Shown: positions 24,578-34,506, counted from the stretch's first letter. The stretch is DNA of 64,000 nucleotides from Thauera carbonicopians (GCF_025699485.1 NZ_JANUXN010000008.1:62001-126000), one strand, 5' to 3'. Numbers and translations are program-made. The notes: generated from the sequence alone by a model not told the origin.

Positions 24578-25411
24578 ATGAAGCTGCGTTTCACCAAGAT
24601 GCACGGGCTCGGCAACGATTTCGTCGTCATCGACGCGACGCGTGCGCCGGTCGAGCTGACGCCGGCCCGCGTCAGGGCGATTGCCGACCGCCATTTCGGC
24701 GTCGGCTGCGACCAGTTGCTGGTGGTCGAGCCCGCAACGCAGCCGGGCGTCGATTTCCGCTACCGCATCTTCAATGCCGACGGCGGCGAAGTCGAGCAGT
24801 GCGGCAACGGCGCACGCTGCTTCGTCCGCTTCGTGCACGACAAGGGCCTCAGCGACAAGCGCGAGATCCGCGTCGAGACGCGCTCGGGCATCATTGCCCC
24901 GTGCCTGCGCGAAGACGGCCTGGTCACCGTCGATATGGGCGTGCCCGAGCTGGTGCCGGCCCGGATTCCCTTCCTGTCCGATTCCGACGCGGTCGTGCAG
25001 CCGCTGCCGGTGGGCGAGGTCACGGTGGCGATCACCGCGGTGTCGATGGGCAACCCGCACGCGGTACAGGTCGTCGCCGACGTCGATGCCGCGCCGGTGG
25101 TCGAACAGGGGGCGCTGATCGAGCGCCACGAGCGCTTCCCGGCGCGGGTCAATGCCGGCTTCATGCAGGTGCTCGAGCCGCATCGCGTGCGCCTGCGCGT
25201 GTTCGAGCGCGGTGCCGGCGAAACCCTGGCCTGCGGTACCGGGGCCTGCGCGGCGGTGGTCGCCGGCCTGCTGCGCGGCCTGCTCGAGTCGCCGGTGCGG
25301 GTCGAGACCCGGGGCGGCGAGCTCGAGATCGCCTGGGCCGGACCGGACACGCCGGTACTGATGACCGGACCCGCGGTGAGCGTTTTCGAAGGCGAGATGG
25401 AGCTGGACTGA
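24578..25411 (+). CDS. dapF: Diaminopimelate epimerase
   Basis: This 277-residue enzyme converts LL-DAP to meso-DAP for lysine and peptidoglycan. The two catalytic cysteines are in [17 protein letters not shown] and [15 protein letters not shown]. The N-terminus [13 protein letters not shown] and the [11 protein letters not shown] block are also diagnostic. It leads a dapF-DUF484-xerC series, an arrangement conserved across proteobacteria. Confidence 0.98.
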   Translation: MKLRFTKMHGLGNDFVVIDATRAPVELTPARVRAIADRHFGVGCDQLLVVEPATQPGVDFRYRIFNADGGEVEQCGNGARCFVRFVHDKGLSDKREIRVETRSGIIAPCLREDGLVTVDMGVPELVPARIPFLSDSDAVVQPLPVGEVTVAITAVSMGNPHAVQVVADVDAAPVVEQGALIERHERFPARVNAGFMQVLEPHRVRLRVFERGAGETLACGTGACAAVVAGLLRGLLESPVRVETRGGELEIAWAGPDTPVLMTGPAVSVFEGEMELD

Positions 25412-25525
25412 GGGAGCCGGCGCCCCCGGCCGGGCGCTCCCGACTGCAGGCGTGGCCGAAGGCTCGCCATGGTTTGCCGAATCCTTGATGCCGGGCGGCT
25501 CGTACGCCCGGCCGGAGTGATGGAC

Positions 25526-26164
25526 ATGAATGCTGACGACGTCGCCCGTTATCTGCGCGACAACCCCGATTTCCTCGCCCAGCACGGCGAGCTGTTCACC
25601 CGGCTCACCGTGCCGCATCCGCAGCACGGCGGCCAGGCCATTTCGCTTGCCGAGCGCCAGTTGCACGCACTGCGCGACAAGATCCGCCAGCTCGAACAGA
25701 AGCTCGCCGAACTGATCCGTTTCGGCGAGGAAAACGACGATATCAGCGCCAAGGTGCATCGCCTTGCCCTTGCCCTGATGGAGGCCGGCAGTACGGATGG
25801 CGTTCGCCGCGTGCTGGTCGGCAGCCTGCAGGAAGACTTTTCGGTGCCGCACGTCGCACTCGAGACCTGGGGCCTGGACGGTGATGCTTCCAGTCTCGGC
25901 GAACCGCTGCGCCGCCAGCTCGACGCCCTGCGCAATCCTTATTGCGGCGCGCCCGAGAACATGGAATTGCTGGCCTGCTTCGGCGAAGTCGCGCCGCATG
26001 TGCGTTCGGTCGCGCTGATCCCGCTGCGGCGTGGGGGCGCCGCTTTCGGCGTGCTCGCGCTGGGCAGCGCCGAAGCCGAGCGTTTTTATGCCGACATGGG
26101 CACGCTTTACCTGAGCCGTCTCGGCGATCTGGCGGCTGCCGCCTTGTTGGCCGGGCGCGCCTGA
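25526..26164 (+). CDS. DUF484-family (GAF-like) protein
   Basis: This 212-residue protein begins MNADDVARYLRDNPDFLAQH, the DUF484 hallmark, followed by a coiled segment (LHALRDKIRQLEQKLAELIR) and a GAF-like domain with LIPLRRGGAAFGVLALGS. The function is unknown, but the gene is regularly found between dapF and xerC. GGAG 8 nt upstream favours the start at 26526-1000 = 25526 over the ATG six bases earlier. Confidence 0.9.
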   Translation: MNADDVARYLRDNPDFLAQHGELFTRLTVPHPQHGGQAISLAERQLHALRDKIRQLEQKLAELIRFGEENDDISAKVHRLALALMEAGSTDGVRRVLVGSLQEDFSVPHVALETWGLDGDASSLGEPLRRQLDALRNPYCGAPENMELLACFGEVAPHVRSVALIPLRRGGAAFGVLALGSAEAERFYADMGTLYLSRLGDLAAAALLAGRA

Positions 26165-26185
26165 CCAGGCCGGCAAGGCGGCAAG

Positions 26186-27127
26186 ATGGCCGACGGGCGC
26201 CAGGATGCGAGTGAGGAGGCCGGGCCAGTAGAGGTTTGCGTGCTGCTGCCGCCCGAAGTGGAAGCCTGGCTGGACTGGCTTGCCAGCCAGCGCCGCGCGG
26301 CGCCGCTGACGCTGCGGGCCTATCGCCGCGATCTGCAGACCTTGCTGCGCCTCGCCGACGGCAGGGAAGCGACCGCGCTTGCTCCGCACGACATCCGGCG
26401 CTTCGTCGCCCGCCTGCATGGCGAAGGGCTGACGGGGCGCTCGATTGCGCGCCATCTCAGCGCCTGGCGCGGCTTCTATCGCTGGCTCGTCCGCCGCCAG
26501 GGGCTGGCGGCCAATCCGGTGGACGGCATCCAGGCACCGAAATCGGCTGCCACCCTGCCACGCGCGTTGTCTCCCGACCAGGCGCAGGCCCTGCTCGACG
26601 GCGAGGCGGGCGATGGCGTGCTCGACATCCGTGATCAGGCGATGTTCGAGCTGTTCTACTCGTCCGGCCTGCGGCTTGCCGAACTGGCGTCGCTCGATGT
26701 CGGGGGTGGGCTGGATCTTGCCGAGGCCATGGTTACCGTGACCGGCAAGCGCCAGCGCCAGCGCAGCGTGCCGGTGGGAGGCAGGGCGCTGGAAGCCTTG
26801 CGCGCCTGGCTGGCGGTGCGGGATTCCGTCGCCCCGCGGCACGAGCGTGCCGTCTTCGTTTCGCGCACGGGCTCGCGCTTGTCGCCGGGCGGCATCCGCA
26901 GCCGCCTTTCAGAGCGGGCCAGACAGAGCGGCCTGGGCGTGCATGTCCATCCGCACATGCTCCGGCACAGCTTCGCCAGCCACTTGCTGCAATCGAGTGG
27001 GGACCTGCGGGCTGTCCAGGAATTGCTCGGCCACGCCAGCATTCGGAGCACACAGGTCTATACTCACCTTGACTTCCAGCATCTTGCACAGGTCTACGAC
27101 AAGGCTCATCCGCGCGCACGCAAATAA
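26186..27127 (+). CDS. xerC: Tyrosine recombinase XerC
   Basis: This 313-residue recombinase resolves chromosome dimers with XerD. The N-terminal SAM-like core-binding domain includes TLRAYRRDLQTLL and SIARHLSAWRGFYRWLV. The catalytic set is Arg in SSGLRLAELASLD, Lys in VTGKRQRQRSVPV, His-x-x-Arg in HPHMLRHSFASHLL, His in LGHASIRSTQ and the nucleophile Tyr in VYTHLD. The gene follows DUF484 by 21 nt. Confidence 0.97.
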   Translation: MADGRQDASEEAGPVEVCVLLPPEVEAWLDWLASQRRAAPLTLRAYRRDLQTLLRLADGREATALAPHDIRRFVARLHGEGLTGRSIARHLSAWRGFYRWLVRRQGLAANPVDGIQAPKSAATLPRALSPDQAQALLDGEAGDGVLDIRDQAMFELFYSSGLRLAELASLDVGGGLDLAEAMVTVTGKRQRQRSVPVGGRALEALRAWLAVRDSVAPRHERAVFVSRTGSRLSPGGIRSRLSERARQSGLGVHVHPHMLRHSFASHLLQSSGDLRAVQELLGHASIRSTQVYTHLDFQHLAQVYDKAHPRARK

Positions 27128-27271
27128 ACGGACATAGGTGCCAGTTTTTGCCCATTTACCCAAATTGGGGACTTTTGAATATGTTGCTGGCAAAGCGCTG
27201 GGTTATGCTCCACCGGTTACTATAAGAACGGTATACAGCCAATCTGGAGAAGTCCGTTGGCTCAGGAGTTC

Positions 27272-27865
27272 ATGTCAAACAAAGCCGTCCCCAGGGGGTT
27301 CCTCATCCGGGAAGGTGTGGCCGATGCTGAGAAGCCGACCTTGGAATCTTCGCTCTGCGCAACACGCGCCGTGGCGCTGCTGCTCGTCCGTCACCAGATC
27401 CGTAACTTGCGCCGCTGGTTCGAGGAATTCGATCGCGACATCCTGCTGCCGATACTGTTGGGCGAAATTGCCTTGCATAATATAGGGATATTGGAGCACG
27501 ACAGCAAGTGGGTCGACGAAATGTCCGAGGCATCTTCGAGCCATGCGTCCGACTCGTTCTGGTTCGACGGCTGCCGCATGCGCCCGTGCAACGCCTATTC
27601 TATTGCGGCGGCGACCGATCTGCCGCGCGAGACGGTGAGAAGGAAGATTGGCCGCCTGGTCGAACTGGGGTGGATCGAGCGCCAGGAGAATGGCCACCTG
27701 TTCATCACCCAGGCTGCCATCAAGCATTTCGGCTCGCTTCTCAGTTCGCGTGAACTGGTCGAACTGATGGATGCCGCCGACCGCGCCCGCAAGTTGATGC
27801 CCACATACGGTGGGGTGCGCAAGGCTGCGCAGGGAAAGGCGGCAGGCGTCGGCGCCGATGCCTGA
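27272..27865 (+). CDS. Helix-turn-helix protein, function unknown
   Basis: This protein of about 197 residues has an N-terminal helical region (LCATRAVALLLVRHQIRNLR) and a winged-helix DNA-binding segment in PCNAYSIAAATDLPRETVRR, continuing KIGRLVELGWIERQENGHLF. The latter resembles MarR or CRP-type HTH domains. Ligand and targets cannot be inferred. The start is either the ATG at 27272 (CAGGAG upstream) or the TTG at 27257 (GGAGA upstream). Confidence 0.75.
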   Translation: MSNKAVPRGFLIREGVADAEKPTLESSLCATRAVALLLVRHQIRNLRRWFEEFDRDILLPILLGEIALHNIGILEHDSKWVDEMSEASSSHASDSFWFDGCRMRPCNAYSIAAATDLPRETVRRKIGRLVELGWIERQENGHLFITQAAIKHFGSLLSSRELVELMDAADRARKLMPTYGGVRKAAQGKAAGVGADA

Positions 27866-27907
27866 GCTTGCCGAGGATGGGACGGCGCGCGTGCGTGTAC
27901 GCCTCGA

Positions 27908-28267
27908 TCACGGTGCGGTCACGGCGGCAGGCGCGCGGTAGTCCGGATTGGCGCCGGGTTCTGCGTTCCAGAGCGCGCTGCCGATCAGCGCCACTGCAAG
28001 CAGCAGTACGGCTGAATAGCGGCGCTGCTGCGCCGCTGTACTGGCCGGCCTGCGTTTTGCGCCGTGGTAATACATGGTCCGCAGGTACTGCCCGCCTGCG
28101 GCAGCGAGAGCCAGCAGGCCGGCGCCGAGCAGGCGCGAGGATGCTGCGTCGAACTGCAGGCCGATGGCGGGGTCGCGGCCGGGCATGAAGAAGGCTGGCG
28201 CCTGCGTCAGCAGGAACAGGCCGCCGAGCAGGCACAGCATGAACATCACCACCTGCAGCGAGCGCAT
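27908..28267 (-). CDS. Small membrane protein, unknown
   Basis: This 119-residue protein has three predicted membrane helices (VVMFMLCLLGGLFLLTQAPA, then LLGAGLLALAAAGGQYL, and SAVLLLAVALIGSALW). Its start lies 12 nt after the ruvB stop, so it is probably in the ruvB transcript. I do not recognise a family. Confidence 0.7.
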   Translation of the reverse strand: MRSLQVVMFMLCLLGGLFLLTQAPAFFMPGRDPAIGLQFDAASSRLLGAGLLALAAAGGQYLRTMYYHGAKRRPASTAAQQRRYSAVLLLAVALIGSALWNAEPGANPDYRAPAAVTAP

Positions 28268-28279
28268 GCCGGATGCCGC

Positions 28280-29335
28280 TCAGGCGTCGAACAGATCGCT
28301 GCCGATGCGCGGCGGCGCTAGGCCGAAATGCTGCCAGATCGAATGCGTTGCCATGCGCCCGCGCGGCGTGCGCTGCAGATAGCCCTGCTGGATCAGGTAG
28401 GGTTCGATGACGTCCTCGATGGTGTCGGTGGATTCGCCGATCGCGGCGGCGATGTTGTCGAGGCCGACCGGGCCGCCGCCGAATTTCTCCAGCATCGCCG
28501 ACAGCAGCTTGCGGTCCATCAGATCGAGCCCGAGGGCGTCGACGTCCAGCATGCCCAGCGCGGCGTCGGCCACCCCGGCGCTGATGTGGCCGCTTGCCTT
28601 CACTTCGGCATAGTCGCGCACGCGGCGCAGCAGCCGGTTGGCGATGCGCGGCGTGCCGCGCGCGCGGCGGGCGATCTCCAGCGCGCCCGGGTCGTCGATC
28701 TCGACGTTGAGCAGCCGTGCCGAGCGGCCGACGATGAAGCCGAGCTCCTCCGCCGTGTAGAACTCCAGCCGCGACACGATGCCGAAGCGGTCGCGCAGCG
28801 GGTTGGTCAGCATGCCGGCGCGAGTGGTGGCGCCGACCAGGGTGAAGGGCGGCAGGTCGAGTTTGACCGAGCGCGCCGCCGGCCCTTCGCCGATCATGAT
28901 GTCGATCTGGAAGTCTTCCAGTGCGGGGTAGAGGATTTCCTCGACGACCGGCGACAGGCGGTGGATTTCGTCGATGAACAGTACGTCGTGCGGTTCGAGA
29001 TTGGTCAGCAGTGCGGCCAGGTCGCCGGCGCGTTCCAGCACCGGGCCGGACGTCTGGCGCAGGTTGACGCCCATCTCGGCGGCGACGATGTGGGCCAGCG
29101 TGGTCTTGCCCAGGCCGGGCGGGCCGAACAGCAGTACGTGGTCCAGCGCCTCGCCGCGGCGGCGCGCGGCCTGGATGAAGATTTCGAGCTGTTCGCGGAT
29201 CTTGGCCTGGCCCACGTATTCGGCCAGCCGCTTGGGCCGCAGCGCGCGCTCGACCGCATCTTCCTGGCGGTCGGCGGGCTGGGCGGAGATCAGGCGCTCG
29301 GGGCTGCCGGCGCGCAGTTTGTCGGTCTCGATCAT
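28280..29335 (-). CDS. ruvB: Holliday junction branch-migration ATPase RuvB
   Basis: This 351-residue AAA+ motor drives branch migration with RuvA. Walker A is [15 protein letters not shown], Walker [16 protein letters not shown], sensor [19 protein letters not shown], and the C-terminal winged helix ends [13 protein letters not shown]. The N-terminal [12 protein letters not shown] is typical. It is separated from ruvA by a PEP-CTERM gene. Confidence 0.99.
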   Translation of the reverse strand: MIETDKLRAGSPERLISAQPADRQEDAVERALRPKRLAEYVGQAKIREQLEIFIQAARRRGEALDHVLLFGPPGLGKTTLAHIVAAEMGVNLRQTSGPVLERAGDLAALLTNLEPHDVLFIDEIHRLSPVVEEILYPALEDFQIDIMIGEGPAARSVKLDLPPFTLVGATTRAGMLTNPLRDRFGIVSRLEFYTAEELGFIVGRSARLLNVEIDDPGALEIARRARGTPRIANRLLRRVRDYAEVKASGHISAGVADAALGMLDVDALGLDLMDRKLLSAMLEKFGGGPVGLDNIAAAIGESTDTIEDVIEPYLIQQGYLQRTPRGRMATHSIWQHFGLAPPRIGSDLFDA

Positions 29336-29373
29336 GGTGCGCAGTTTAGCCGATGGCCGGCGACAGAAAACGA

Positions 29374-29397
29374 AACGGGGAGCCGAAGCTCCCCGTT
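29374..29397 (-). terminator. Terminator of the PEP-CTERM gene
   Basis: AACGGGGAGC-TTCG-GCTCCCCGTT on the minus strand is a perfect 10-bp stem with a UUCG loop, followed by TCGTTTTC. It should isolate ruvB from transcription through the PEP-CTERM gene. Confidence 0.88.
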
Positions 29398-29422
29398 GCT
29401 GCAGCCGCGAATGAGGCGGCGC

Positions 29423-30226
29423 TTAGCGGCGGCGGCGGCGAATGGCGCCCAGACCGGCGAGGCCGATGCCGAGCAGCGCCAGTGCGCCGGGTTCGGGTAC
29501 GTCGATCGTCACCCTTTCCGAAGTGATCTTGAAGGCGAATTGGGCTTCGGTGGCCTCTCGCTCAGGCGTCATGAAGCCGGTGCAGGGTGTAGGCGAGCCA
29601 GCGGCGACACAAGCAGCACCTGGCAGTGCGGCCAGTTTCTGACTTGCCTCAAAAATGGAGGCGTAGTAGGTGTAGCCGTCGTATTCGAACTCATGGTTGA
29701 GCGCACCATCGCCGAGCACGAAAGCGTCGTCGCAGACCGTGACGCTTGTCGGCAGACAGGTGCCGGCAGTGTTGGTGGTTTCGACAAAGTAGATATCGAA
29801 TACATTGAGAAAATCAACTACAAGGGTGGCGCCATCATAGAGCTTGACGTCGGCAATGAGTTGAGCGGTCTTCAGGGTACCGTAAGTGGACGACAGCGGA
29901 TTGTTGTAATGAGTGATGGTGTTGGTCAGTGCCATTGCGCCATCGGAAGTCACCGAACCAGTTGCCGGCGAGCTGCCGATCGCGACGCCGCTACGGCCGC
30001 CGTCAGGGTTGGTGTTGCCGCCGGGCTGGCCCCAGCTAATGCTTGCGGCATTGTAGAGCTGCGATCCGTTCGTGTTCGTGAAGGTGGGGATTGCGGCGCC
30101 GTTTGAACCGGTGCCCCAAGACAGCGAAACTGCATAGTTCCAGGTGACCGGCGCCGCGTACGAAGCGGATGCAGTCAGGGCCAGCGCGCAGGCGGTGACG
30201 AGGTGGCGGATTTTATGTGTGCGCAT
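29423..30226 (-). CDS. PEP-CTERM sorting-domain protein
   Basis: This 267-residue secreted protein has a signal peptide (TACALALTASASYAA) and a C-terminal PEP-CTERM tail: VPEPGALALLG at 243-253, a membrane helix and a terminal RRRRR. Exosortase cuts at PEP and such proteins are typically surface or matrix components in exopolysaccharide-forming bacteria. The body is rich in Thr, Ser, Asn and Gly, with one CLPTSVTVC pair. The start at 30226 is chosen from GGAGGAG 6 nt upstream. A sigma-54 promoter precedes it. Confidence 0.93.
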   Translation of the reverse strand: MRTHKIRHLVTACALALTASASYAAPVTWNYAVSLSWGTGSNGAAIPTFTNTNGSQLYNAASISWGQPGGNTNPDGGRSGVAIGSSPATGSVTSDGAMALTNTITHYNNPLSSTYGTLKTAQLIADVKLYDGATLVVDFLNVFDIYFVETTNTAGTCLPTSVTVCDDAFVLGDGALNHEFEYDGYTYYASIFEASQKLAALPGAACVAAGSPTPCTGFMTPEREATEAQFAFKITSERVTIDVPEPGALALLGIGLAGLGAIRRRRR

Positions 30227-30261
30227 GATGTGCTCCTCCAAGAAAGGTTGCGAGGTCATCA

Positions 30262-30278
30262 AGCACAGCCCGTGCCAA
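30262..30278 (-). promoter_or_regulatory. Sigma-54 promoter of the PEP-CTERM gene
   Basis: On the minus strand TTGGCACGGGCTGTGCT has GG at -24 and GC at -12 with the required 10-nt spacing, close to the TGGCACG-N4-TTGC consensus. It lies 36 nt before the start codon. Upstream DNA to 30372 is AT-rich, suitable for an activator site. Confidence 0.8.
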
Positions 30279-30371
30279 TTTTCTTGTTATTGAATTTATT
30301 AAGCAAATCTGCCGATTTATTTTTATGTGTAAAATTTGTCGACATTAGTGAATTTATTGTTTTAAACAACT

Positions 30372-30971
30372 TCAGCTTTTTGATAAGTGGCGCAGTGCCA
30401 ATCGGATGCCCTCCGACACTCCGATGTCTTCGTCCAGGTTTTTCATCGCCCCCAGTGCCTCGCGTTCGTTGTAACCCAGCGCCAGCAGCGCATTGAGGAT
30501 ATCGCTGCGGGCATCGGGCAGGGCGCTCGGCGCGGCGGCGAGCTTGGTGCCGGCCAAGTTCGGCAGCGCCTTGCCGAGCTTGTCGCGCAACTCCAGCAGC
30601 AGGCGTTCGGCGGTCTTCTTGCCGATACCGGGGATCTTCACCAGGCGGCCGCTTTCCTGCAGCGCGACCGCTTGCGCGAGGTCGTTCACCGACAGCCCCG
30701 ACAGCACCGCCAGGGCCATGCGCGCGCCGATGCCGGACACTTTCAGCAACTGGCGAAAGGTGGTGCGTTCCTCATCGGTGGCGAAGCCGAACAGAAAATG
30801 GCCGTCCTCGCGCACCACGTGGTGCGTATGCAGGCTGACCTGGGCACCGGTGGCCGGCAGGCCGTAGAAGGTGCTCATCGGCACGTCGATCTCGTAGCCG
30901 ACGCCATGCACGTCGACGAGGATCTGGGGCGGGTTCTTTTCGAGCAGGGTGCCGGTGATGCGTCCGATCAT
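30372..30971 (-). CDS. ruvA: Holliday junction DNA helicase subunit RuvA
   Basis: This 199-residue protein forms the tetramer that holds the Holliday junction. Visible are the N-terminal OB fold ([20 protein letters not shown]), the helix-hairpin-helix repeats ([20 protein letters not shown] and [19 protein letters not shown]), and the C-terminal RuvB-binding domain ([15 protein letters not shown]). It normally adjoins ruvB. Confidence 0.98.
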   Translation of the reverse strand: MIGRITGTLLEKNPPQILVDVHGVGYEIDVPMSTFYGLPATGAQVSLHTHHVVREDGHFLFGFATDEERTTFRQLLKVSGIGARMALAVLSGLSVNDLAQAVALQESGRLVKIPGIGKKTAERLLLELRDKLGKALPNLAGTKLAAAPSALPDARSDILNALLALGYNEREALGAMKNLDEDIGVSEGIRLALRHLSKS

Positions 30972-31239
30972 GATCGTGGTTCCGGGCGGGACGGATGGGG
31001 ATGCGCAAGTCTACCAGCGGCGCCTTCCGGCGCCTGCTTCCACGAGTGAAAATTCATACAGTCCGATTCGCCGGGTTCAGGCACGAGGTTCAGCGGCCCT
31101 CGCGGGGATTTTCCTTCTGCCGGCCAGTGCGCTCGGGCTAGAATCTGGCCCGTTCGCGCGATTGCGCCTTGCCCGCGCCGGTTTTCCGCGCGGATCTGGC
31201 GTAACGCCGCCCTGCCGAAACGATCGAGGAGACTCTCCC

Positions 31240-32400
31240 ATGCCGCAGATGAAGTTCCTGGCCGCCACCCTGGCGCTGTGCGCTGCTGCTTCCGTCCACG
31301 CCGCCGACATCAAGGTCGGCATCGCGCTGGACATTTCCGGCCCCTTCTCGGCGCTGGGCGCGGAAGCGCGCGATGGCTTCGAGCTGGCCATCGAGAAGCT
31401 CGGCGGCAAACTCGGCGGCCAGCCGGCGGAATTCCTGCGCACCGATTTCGGCGGCAGCCCCGAGCAGGCCAACCAGCTCGTCGCCCGCTACCTGCAGCGT
31501 GAAAAGATCGACTTCTTCACCGGCCCGATCGGTTCGAACGCCGCGCTGGCGGTCGGCCCGGCGCTGTTCGCCGCCAGGGTGCCCTACCTGTCGAGCAACC
31601 CCGGCCCCAGCGTTTACGCCGGCGACAAGTGCAATCCTTATTTCTTTGCCCAGTACCAGAACGACACCTATGACGAGGCCGCCGGCAAGGTCGCCAACGA
31701 AAAGGGCTACAAGAACGTCGTACTGATCGCGCCCAACTACCCGGCGGGCAAGGATCACCTGAATGGCTTCAAGCGTTTGTACAAGGGCGCGGTGAAGGAC
31801 GAGATCTACACCAAGCTCGGCCAGATCGACTACGCTCCGGAAATCGCCCAGATCCGCGCCGCCAAGCCCGACGCGGTGTTCTTCTTCCTGCCGGGCGCAA
31901 TGGGCATCAACTTCGTCAAGCAGTTCGTCGGCGGCGGCCTGAAGGACGTGCCGCTGATCGCACCGGGCTTCTCCGCCGACGAGGACGTGATCCAGGCCGT
32001 CGGCGAGCCGATGCTCGGCGTGCTCAATACCGCGCACTGGACGCACGATCTGGACGTGCCCGCCAACGCCGAATTCGTCGCCGCCTTCCGCCAGAAGTAC
32101 GACGGCCGCTACCCCTCGGTGTATGCGGCGATGGCCTACGACACGCTGATGGCGATGGATGCCGCGGTGCGCGACGTCGGCGGCAGCGTGGGCGACCGCG
32201 AAGCGGTGCTGAAAGCACTGAAGAATCCGAGCTTCAAGTCGGTGCGTGGCGACTTCACGTATGGCGTCAACAACTATCCGGTGCAGAACTACTACCTGCG
32301 CGAAGTCGGCAAGGACGCCGACGGCCGCCTGACCAACAAGCTGGTCGGCATCACGCTGGAAAACCACCAGGACGCCTACGTCGGCGCCTGCAGGATGTAA
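31240..32400 (+). CDS. Branched-chain amino-acid-type ABC substrate-binding protein
   Basis: This 386-residue periplasmic protein has a signal peptide (FLAATLALCAAASVHAAD) and a Leu/Ile/Val-binding-protein fold: IKVGIALDISGPFSALGAEA, the hinge region FFTGPIGSNAALAVGPAL and the second lobe GYKNVVLIAPNYPAGKDHL. GAGGAGA precedes the ATG. It heads a five-gene importer operon. Such systems also carry aromatic acids or urea, so the ligand is not certain. Confidence 0.93.
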   Translation: MPQMKFLAATLALCAAASVHAADIKVGIALDISGPFSALGAEARDGFELAIEKLGGKLGGQPAEFLRTDFGGSPEQANQLVARYLQREKIDFFTGPIGSNAALAVGPALFAARVPYLSSNPGPSVYAGDKCNPYFFAQYQNDTYDEAAGKVANEKGYKNVVLIAPNYPAGKDHLNGFKRLYKGAVKDEIYTKLGQIDYAPEIAQIRAAKPDAVFFFLPGAMGINFVKQFVGGGLKDVPLIAPGFSADEDVIQAVGEPMLGVLNTAHWTHDLDVPANAEFVAAFRQKYDGRYPSVYAAMAYDTLMAMDAAVRDVGGSVGDREAVLKALKNPSFKSVRGDFTYGVNNYPVQNYYLREVGKDADGRLTNKLVGITLENHQDAYVGACRM

Positions 32401-32540
32401 GTTCCACCGCCTGCCGTACCGCGTGTGCCGCGGCGCGAGCCTGCAGCATGCCCGGCCCTTATTCCGAACACGCCCGCCCGCTGCATGCCGGGCGGCCACG
32501 AAGCAGGCCGCGATCTGCATTTCAGCCCGGTTCACCTCAG

Positions 32541-33461
32541 ATGGATGCCATCTTCGTTTTCGAGCAACTGCTCAACGGCCTCGGCTACGGCCTGATGCTG
32601 TTCCTGATCGCCGCCGGCCTGACGCTGGTGTTCGGCATCATGGACACCATGAACCTCGCCCACGGTTCGCTGTACATGGCCGGCGCCTATGTCGCCGCGC
32701 GCGTGCATGAAGCCAGCGCTTCGTTCGCGCTCGCGGTGCTGGCCGCCGTGCTGGTCACCGTGGCGGTCGCGGCCTTGCTCGAAGTGCTGGTGATTCGCCG
32801 CCTGTACCGGCGCGATCATCTGGTGCAGGTGCTGGCCACCTTCGGCATCATCCTGATCGCCGACGACGCGGTGAAGGCGATCTGGGGCGTGGCGCCGCTG
32901 ATGGCGTCGACGCCGGCGGCGCTCGCCGGGCCGGTGCAGCTGGCCGAAGGCTTGCCTTACCCGTCCTATCGCCTGCTGCTGATTGCTGCCGGCCTGCTGG
33001 TCGCGCTCGGGCTCTACCTGCTGGTCAACAAGACGCGCATCGGCATGCTGGTGCGCGCCGGTGCTTCGAACCGCCAGATGGCCGAGTTCATGGGCGTGCG
33101 CGTGGGCACGGTGTTCGCCTTCGTGTTCGCGCTCGGCGCCGGACTGGCGGCGCTGGCCGGCGCGTTGATGGCGCCGATCAGCTCGGTGCAGATCGGCATG
33201 GGCGAGGCGATCCTGATCCCGGCGCTGGTGGTCATCGTCATCGGCGGCATCGGCTCGATCCGCGGCGCCTTCGTCGCCGCGCTGCTGGTCGGCCTGGTCG
33301 ATACCGCCGGGCGCGCCTTCCTGCCGCTGGCGCTGCGCGCGGTGCTGCCGCCTTCGGTGGCGGCGGACCTGGGGCCGGCGCTGGCCGGCATCGCCATGTA
33401 CGTGCTGATGGCCGCCGTGCTGACGCTGAAGCCCGCCGGCCTGTTCCCGGCCCGGGCATGA
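32541..33461 (+). CDS. ABC permease, LivH type
   Basis: This 306-residue membrane protein has eight or nine helices. It has the LivH N-terminus QLLNGLGYGLMLFLIAAGLT followed by FGIMDTMNLAHGSLYM, and the EAA-like loop RAGASNRQMAEFMGVRVG. It follows the binding-protein gene by 140 nt. Confidence 0.93.
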   Translation: MDAIFVFEQLLNGLGYGLMLFLIAAGLTLVFGIMDTMNLAHGSLYMAGAYVAARVHEASASFALAVLAAVLVTVAVAALLEVLVIRRLYRRDHLVQVLATFGIILIADDAVKAIWGVAPLMASTPAALAGPVQLAEGLPYPSYRLLLIAAGLLVALGLYLLVNKTRIGMLVRAGASNRQMAEFMGVRVGTVFAFVFALGAGLAALAGALMAPISSVQIGMGEAILIPALVVIVIGGIGSIRGAFVAALLVGLVDTAGRAFLPLALRAVLPPSVAADLGPALAGIAMYVLMAAVLTLKPAGLFPARA

Positions 33462-33471
33462 GGCGGACAGC

Positions 33472-34506
33472 GTGAATCGCCCCGCTTCCGATTCGTCGCG
33501 CGTGGCCGCCACCACAGGTGCTGCCGCCGTGGCCGAACATCCACATCAGCCTTTCGCCGTGCGCTTCCCGGGCTTCGCCCGCCGCCTGCCCTGGCTGGTG
33601 CTGGCGATCCTGGCGCTGTTCCCGCTGCTGGCGCCGACTTTCGGGCTGGAATACTACGTCGGCTTCGTGCGCCGGCTGCTGATCGTCGCCATTGCCGCCA
33701 GCAGCCTCAACTTCATTCTCGGCTACGGCGGCATGGCCGCGCTCGGGCATGCCGGCTTCATCGGCGTCGGTGCATACACCGTGGTCGCGCTGGTCGAGGC
33801 CGGCTTCTCGTCCGCCTGGCTGGCCTGGGGCGGCGCGCTGGTCGTCGCCGGCCTGTCCGCCGCCCTGATCGGTGCGGTGTCGCTGCGCACGCGCGGGGTG
33901 TATTTCATCATGATCACGCTGGCCTTCGCCCAGATGCTGTACTACCTGGCGGTGTCGCTGCGCACCTATGGCGGCGACGACGGCTACGGGTTGTACACCC
34001 CGCTGGAAATGGGCGTCTGGCTGGACGGTGTGCATCCGGACGTCTTCTACTGGGTGGTGCTGGTCATCGCCGCGCTGGTGTTCGCGTGCTTCAGCCGCGT
34101 CGCCCATTCGCGCTACGGCCATGCGCTGCGCGGCATCCGCGACAACGAGACGCGCATGGTCGCGCTCGGCTACCCGGTGTATCGGCTCAAGCTCGCCGGC
34201 TTCATCGCCGCCGGCGCGGTGGCCGGGCTGGCCGGCGGCCTGCTCGCCAGCCACAACGCCTTCGTCAGCCCGGCGATGATGCACTGGACGCAGTCGGCAT
34301 TGCTGCTGGTGATGGTGATGCTCGGCGGCCTCGGCCGGCGCTGGGGGGCGCCGCTCGGCGTGGCGCTGTGGCTGGTGCTGGAAGAAACGCTGAAGATGCA
34401 CACCGACTATTGGCACTGGCCGCTCGGCGTGCTGCTGCTGCTCGCCGTGTTCCATGCGCCGCAGGGCCTGGCGGCGCTGTCCGAGCGCCGGGAGGGCGGC
34501 CGATGA
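33472..34506 (+). CDS. ABC permease, LivM type
   Basis: This 344-residue protein starts with GTG after GAGGCGG. It shows LivM features: FILGYGGMAALGHAGFIGVG, VYFIMITLAFAQMLYYLAVS and the EAA loop GHALRGIRDNETRMVALGYP. The first ~30 residues are a hydrophilic extension. It overlaps the LivG gene by 4 nt. Confidence 0.93.
   Translation: MNRPASDSSRVAATTGAAAVAEHPHQPFAVRFPGFARRLPWLVLAILALFPLLAPTFGLEYYVGFVRRLLIVAIAASSLNFILGYGGMAALGHAGFIGVGAYTVVALVEAGFSSAWLAWGGALVVAGLSAALIGAVSLRTRGVYFIMITLAFAQMLYYLAVSLRTYGGDDGYGLYTPLEMGVWLDGVHPDVFYWVVLVIAALVFACFSRVAHSRYGHALRGIRDNETRMVALGYPVYRLKLAGFIAAGAVAGLAGGLLASHNAFVSPAMMHWTQSALLLVMVMLGGLGRRWGAPLGVALWLVLEETLKMHTDYWHWPLGVLLLLAVFHAPQGLAALSERREGGR

Noticed and set aside
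23759-26842. A 1027-codon open frame on the minus strand opposite the acyltransferase-dapF-DUF484-xerC genes
   Set aside because: It runs antisense to five well-supported genes and its protein is a GC-driven Arg/Ala/His-rich shadow with no recognisable domain.
28328-30106. A 592-codon plus-strand frame across ruvB and the PEP-CTERM gene
   Set aside because: It spans two certain minus-strand genes and their terminator and has no ribosome site or domain.
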